A stretch of 29,776 bases of DNA from Bacillota bacterium. Its GTDB lineage: Bacteria; Bacillota; Clostridia; Oscillospirales; Ruminococcaceae. Of the stretch, positions 28,959 through 29,776 are shown piece after piece. The notes under the pieces are model-generated. The model was not told where the DNA came from. It saw only the letters and a list, made by a program, of their open reading frames with translations, and made no database searches. The translations under genes and the position numbers were made by a program. The stretch is from the NCBI GenBank assembly GCA_023413185.1, contig JAEZQD010000015.1, forward strand, positions 1 to 29,776, read 5' to 3'. Position 1 is the first letter of the stretch. Every line of letters begins with the position of its first letter.

Positions 28959-29776
28959 TAAGCTGCCCTACGCGCTGATAGGCTGCGGACGCATCGCACC
29001 AAACCACATTGCCGCGGCAATCGAGAACAACCTGCACATCACCGCCCTGTGCGACATAGACGCGCCGCTTGCGGCAGCGCTTGCCGCGCGGTTCTCGCTG
29101 GGGGACGTACCGATATACACCGACCACAAGCGCATGCTCGGCGACATCGCCCCTGCGCTGTGCGCCGTCGCGACCGAAAGCGGCAGCCACGCCCGCATCG
29201 CCCTTGACTGCATAGCGGCAAACAGCCATGTGATTGTGGAAAAGCCGATGGCGCTCTCGCTGACCGACGCCGACCAGATGATTGGGTCCGCCCGCGAAAA
29301 GGGCGTGGTGCTTTCGGTGTGCCACCAAAACCGCTTTAATAAGTCCATACAAAAGATACGCCGCGCGGTGGAGGACGGGCGGTTTGCCCGTATGTTGTAC
29401 GGCACGGCGCACATCCGCTGGCACCGCGGGGAGGACTACTACAAGCAAGCGCCGTGGCGCGGCAAATGGGCGCTGGATGGCGGCGCGCTGATGAACCAGT
29501 GCATCCACAACATCGACCTGCTGCGCTGGATGCTGGGCGACGACGTAACCGAGGTGTTCGCCTACACCGAAAACCTCGTGCACCCCTACATCGAGGGGGA
29601 GGATCTTGGGCTTGCGCTGGTGCGCTTTGCAAACGGCGCGTTGGGACTAATTGAGGGCACCACCGCCGTGTTCCCGAACAACCTAGAGGAGACGCTTTAC
29701 CTGTTCGGCGAGCAGGGCACCGTCAAGGCGGGGGGCAAGTCGGTCAACCGCATCGAGGCATGGCGGTTTGGCGACG
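28936..29776 (+). CDS. wbpB: Gfo/Idh/MocA-type UDP-sugar 3-dehydrogenase (WbpB-like), partial
   Basis: 280 codons visible, open at the right edge. Start GTG at 28936 with AGGAGGTGA just upstream, inside the end of wbpA. Rossmann motif ALIGCGRIAPNHIAAAI (about 13-29), the EKPMALS motif with its Lys, CHQNRFNKSIQKIRRAV and GGALMNQCIHNIDLLRWMLG, whose His is the probable catalytic residue. In the Wbp route this enzyme oxidises C3 of UDP-GlcNAcA, feeding WbpE. Family length is about 315-350 residues, so some 40-70 are missing. Confidence 0.92.
   Translation, partial: MTTSSCCDKLPYALIGCGRIAPNHIAAAIENNLHITALCDIDAPLAAALAARFSLGDVPIYTDHKRMLGDIAPALCAVATESGSHARIALDCIAANSHVIVEKPMALSLTDADQMIGSAREKGVVLSVCHQNRFNKSIQKIRRAVEDGRFARMLYGTAHIRWHRGEDYYKQAPWRGKWALDGGALMNQCIHNIDLLRWMLGDDVTEVFAYTENLVHPYIEGEDLGLALVRFANGALGLIEGTTAVFPNNLEETLYLFGEQGTVKAGGKSVNRIEAWRFGD

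Overview
The window looks like a GC-rich member of the Bacillota, most likely class Clostridia. The signs are strong AGGAGG-type ribosome binding sites, sigma-A promoters, a lipobox lipoprotein, a BusR-like osmolyte regulator, and the VTC / DUF4956 / CotH gene set. The assignment is inferred from gene content and was not checked against any database.

Layout. (1) 1-5840, minus strand: the first 1946 codons of a giant secreted surface protein with beta-helix and Ig-like repeats, running off the left edge. (2) 5947-6685: a TetR-type regulator behind a near-consensus promoter with a perfect palindrome just downstream. (3) 6806-10181, minus: a four-gene osmoprotectant (glycine betaine/choline type) ABC importer. 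Beside it at 10497-11117 lies a GntR/RCK_C regulator resembling BusR, the c-di-AMP-responsive repressor of betaine uptake. (4) 11392-13231: a YfbR-type 5'-deoxynucleotidase, a P-loop kinase gene cut off inside its Walker A motif by palindromic repeats, and a flavodoxin/ferredoxin fusion. (5) 13486-17196: a 22-codon leader ORF, then a VTC-domain protein, a DUF4956 membrane protein and a CotH-like kinase. (6) 17472-20340, minus: an ABC exporter (ATPase plus two ABC-2 permeases) behind a small ORF and an intrinsic terminator. (7) 20451-21036: dense palindromic repeats. (8) 21132-21890: an ECF transporter S component with a structured leader. (9) 22040-22818: a HEPN/MNT pair with eroded catalytic motifs. 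(10) 22959-25412, minus: a strongly AT-rich island holding a complete retron: PRTase-like effector, winged-helix protein, msr-msd RNA and reverse transcriptase. (11) 25654-29776: four genes for a UDP-diacetamido-uronic acid sugar, in Wbp-type order E-D-A-B, with the last gene cut by the right edge.

The best candidate for an exciting system is the retron. All parts are present in one transcript, the 16-bp inverted repeat that bounds the RNA is perfect, and its upstream arm includes the stop codon of the winged-helix gene. The HEPN/MNT pair next door suggests a small defence island. The second strong signal is a family of chained hairpins (12030-12207, 20508-20738, 20824-21036) whose arms differ between copies by paired, compensating changes. 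One copy abuts the broken kinase gene. A similarly shaped hairpin lies within an in-frame insertion in the aminotransferase gene at 25654.
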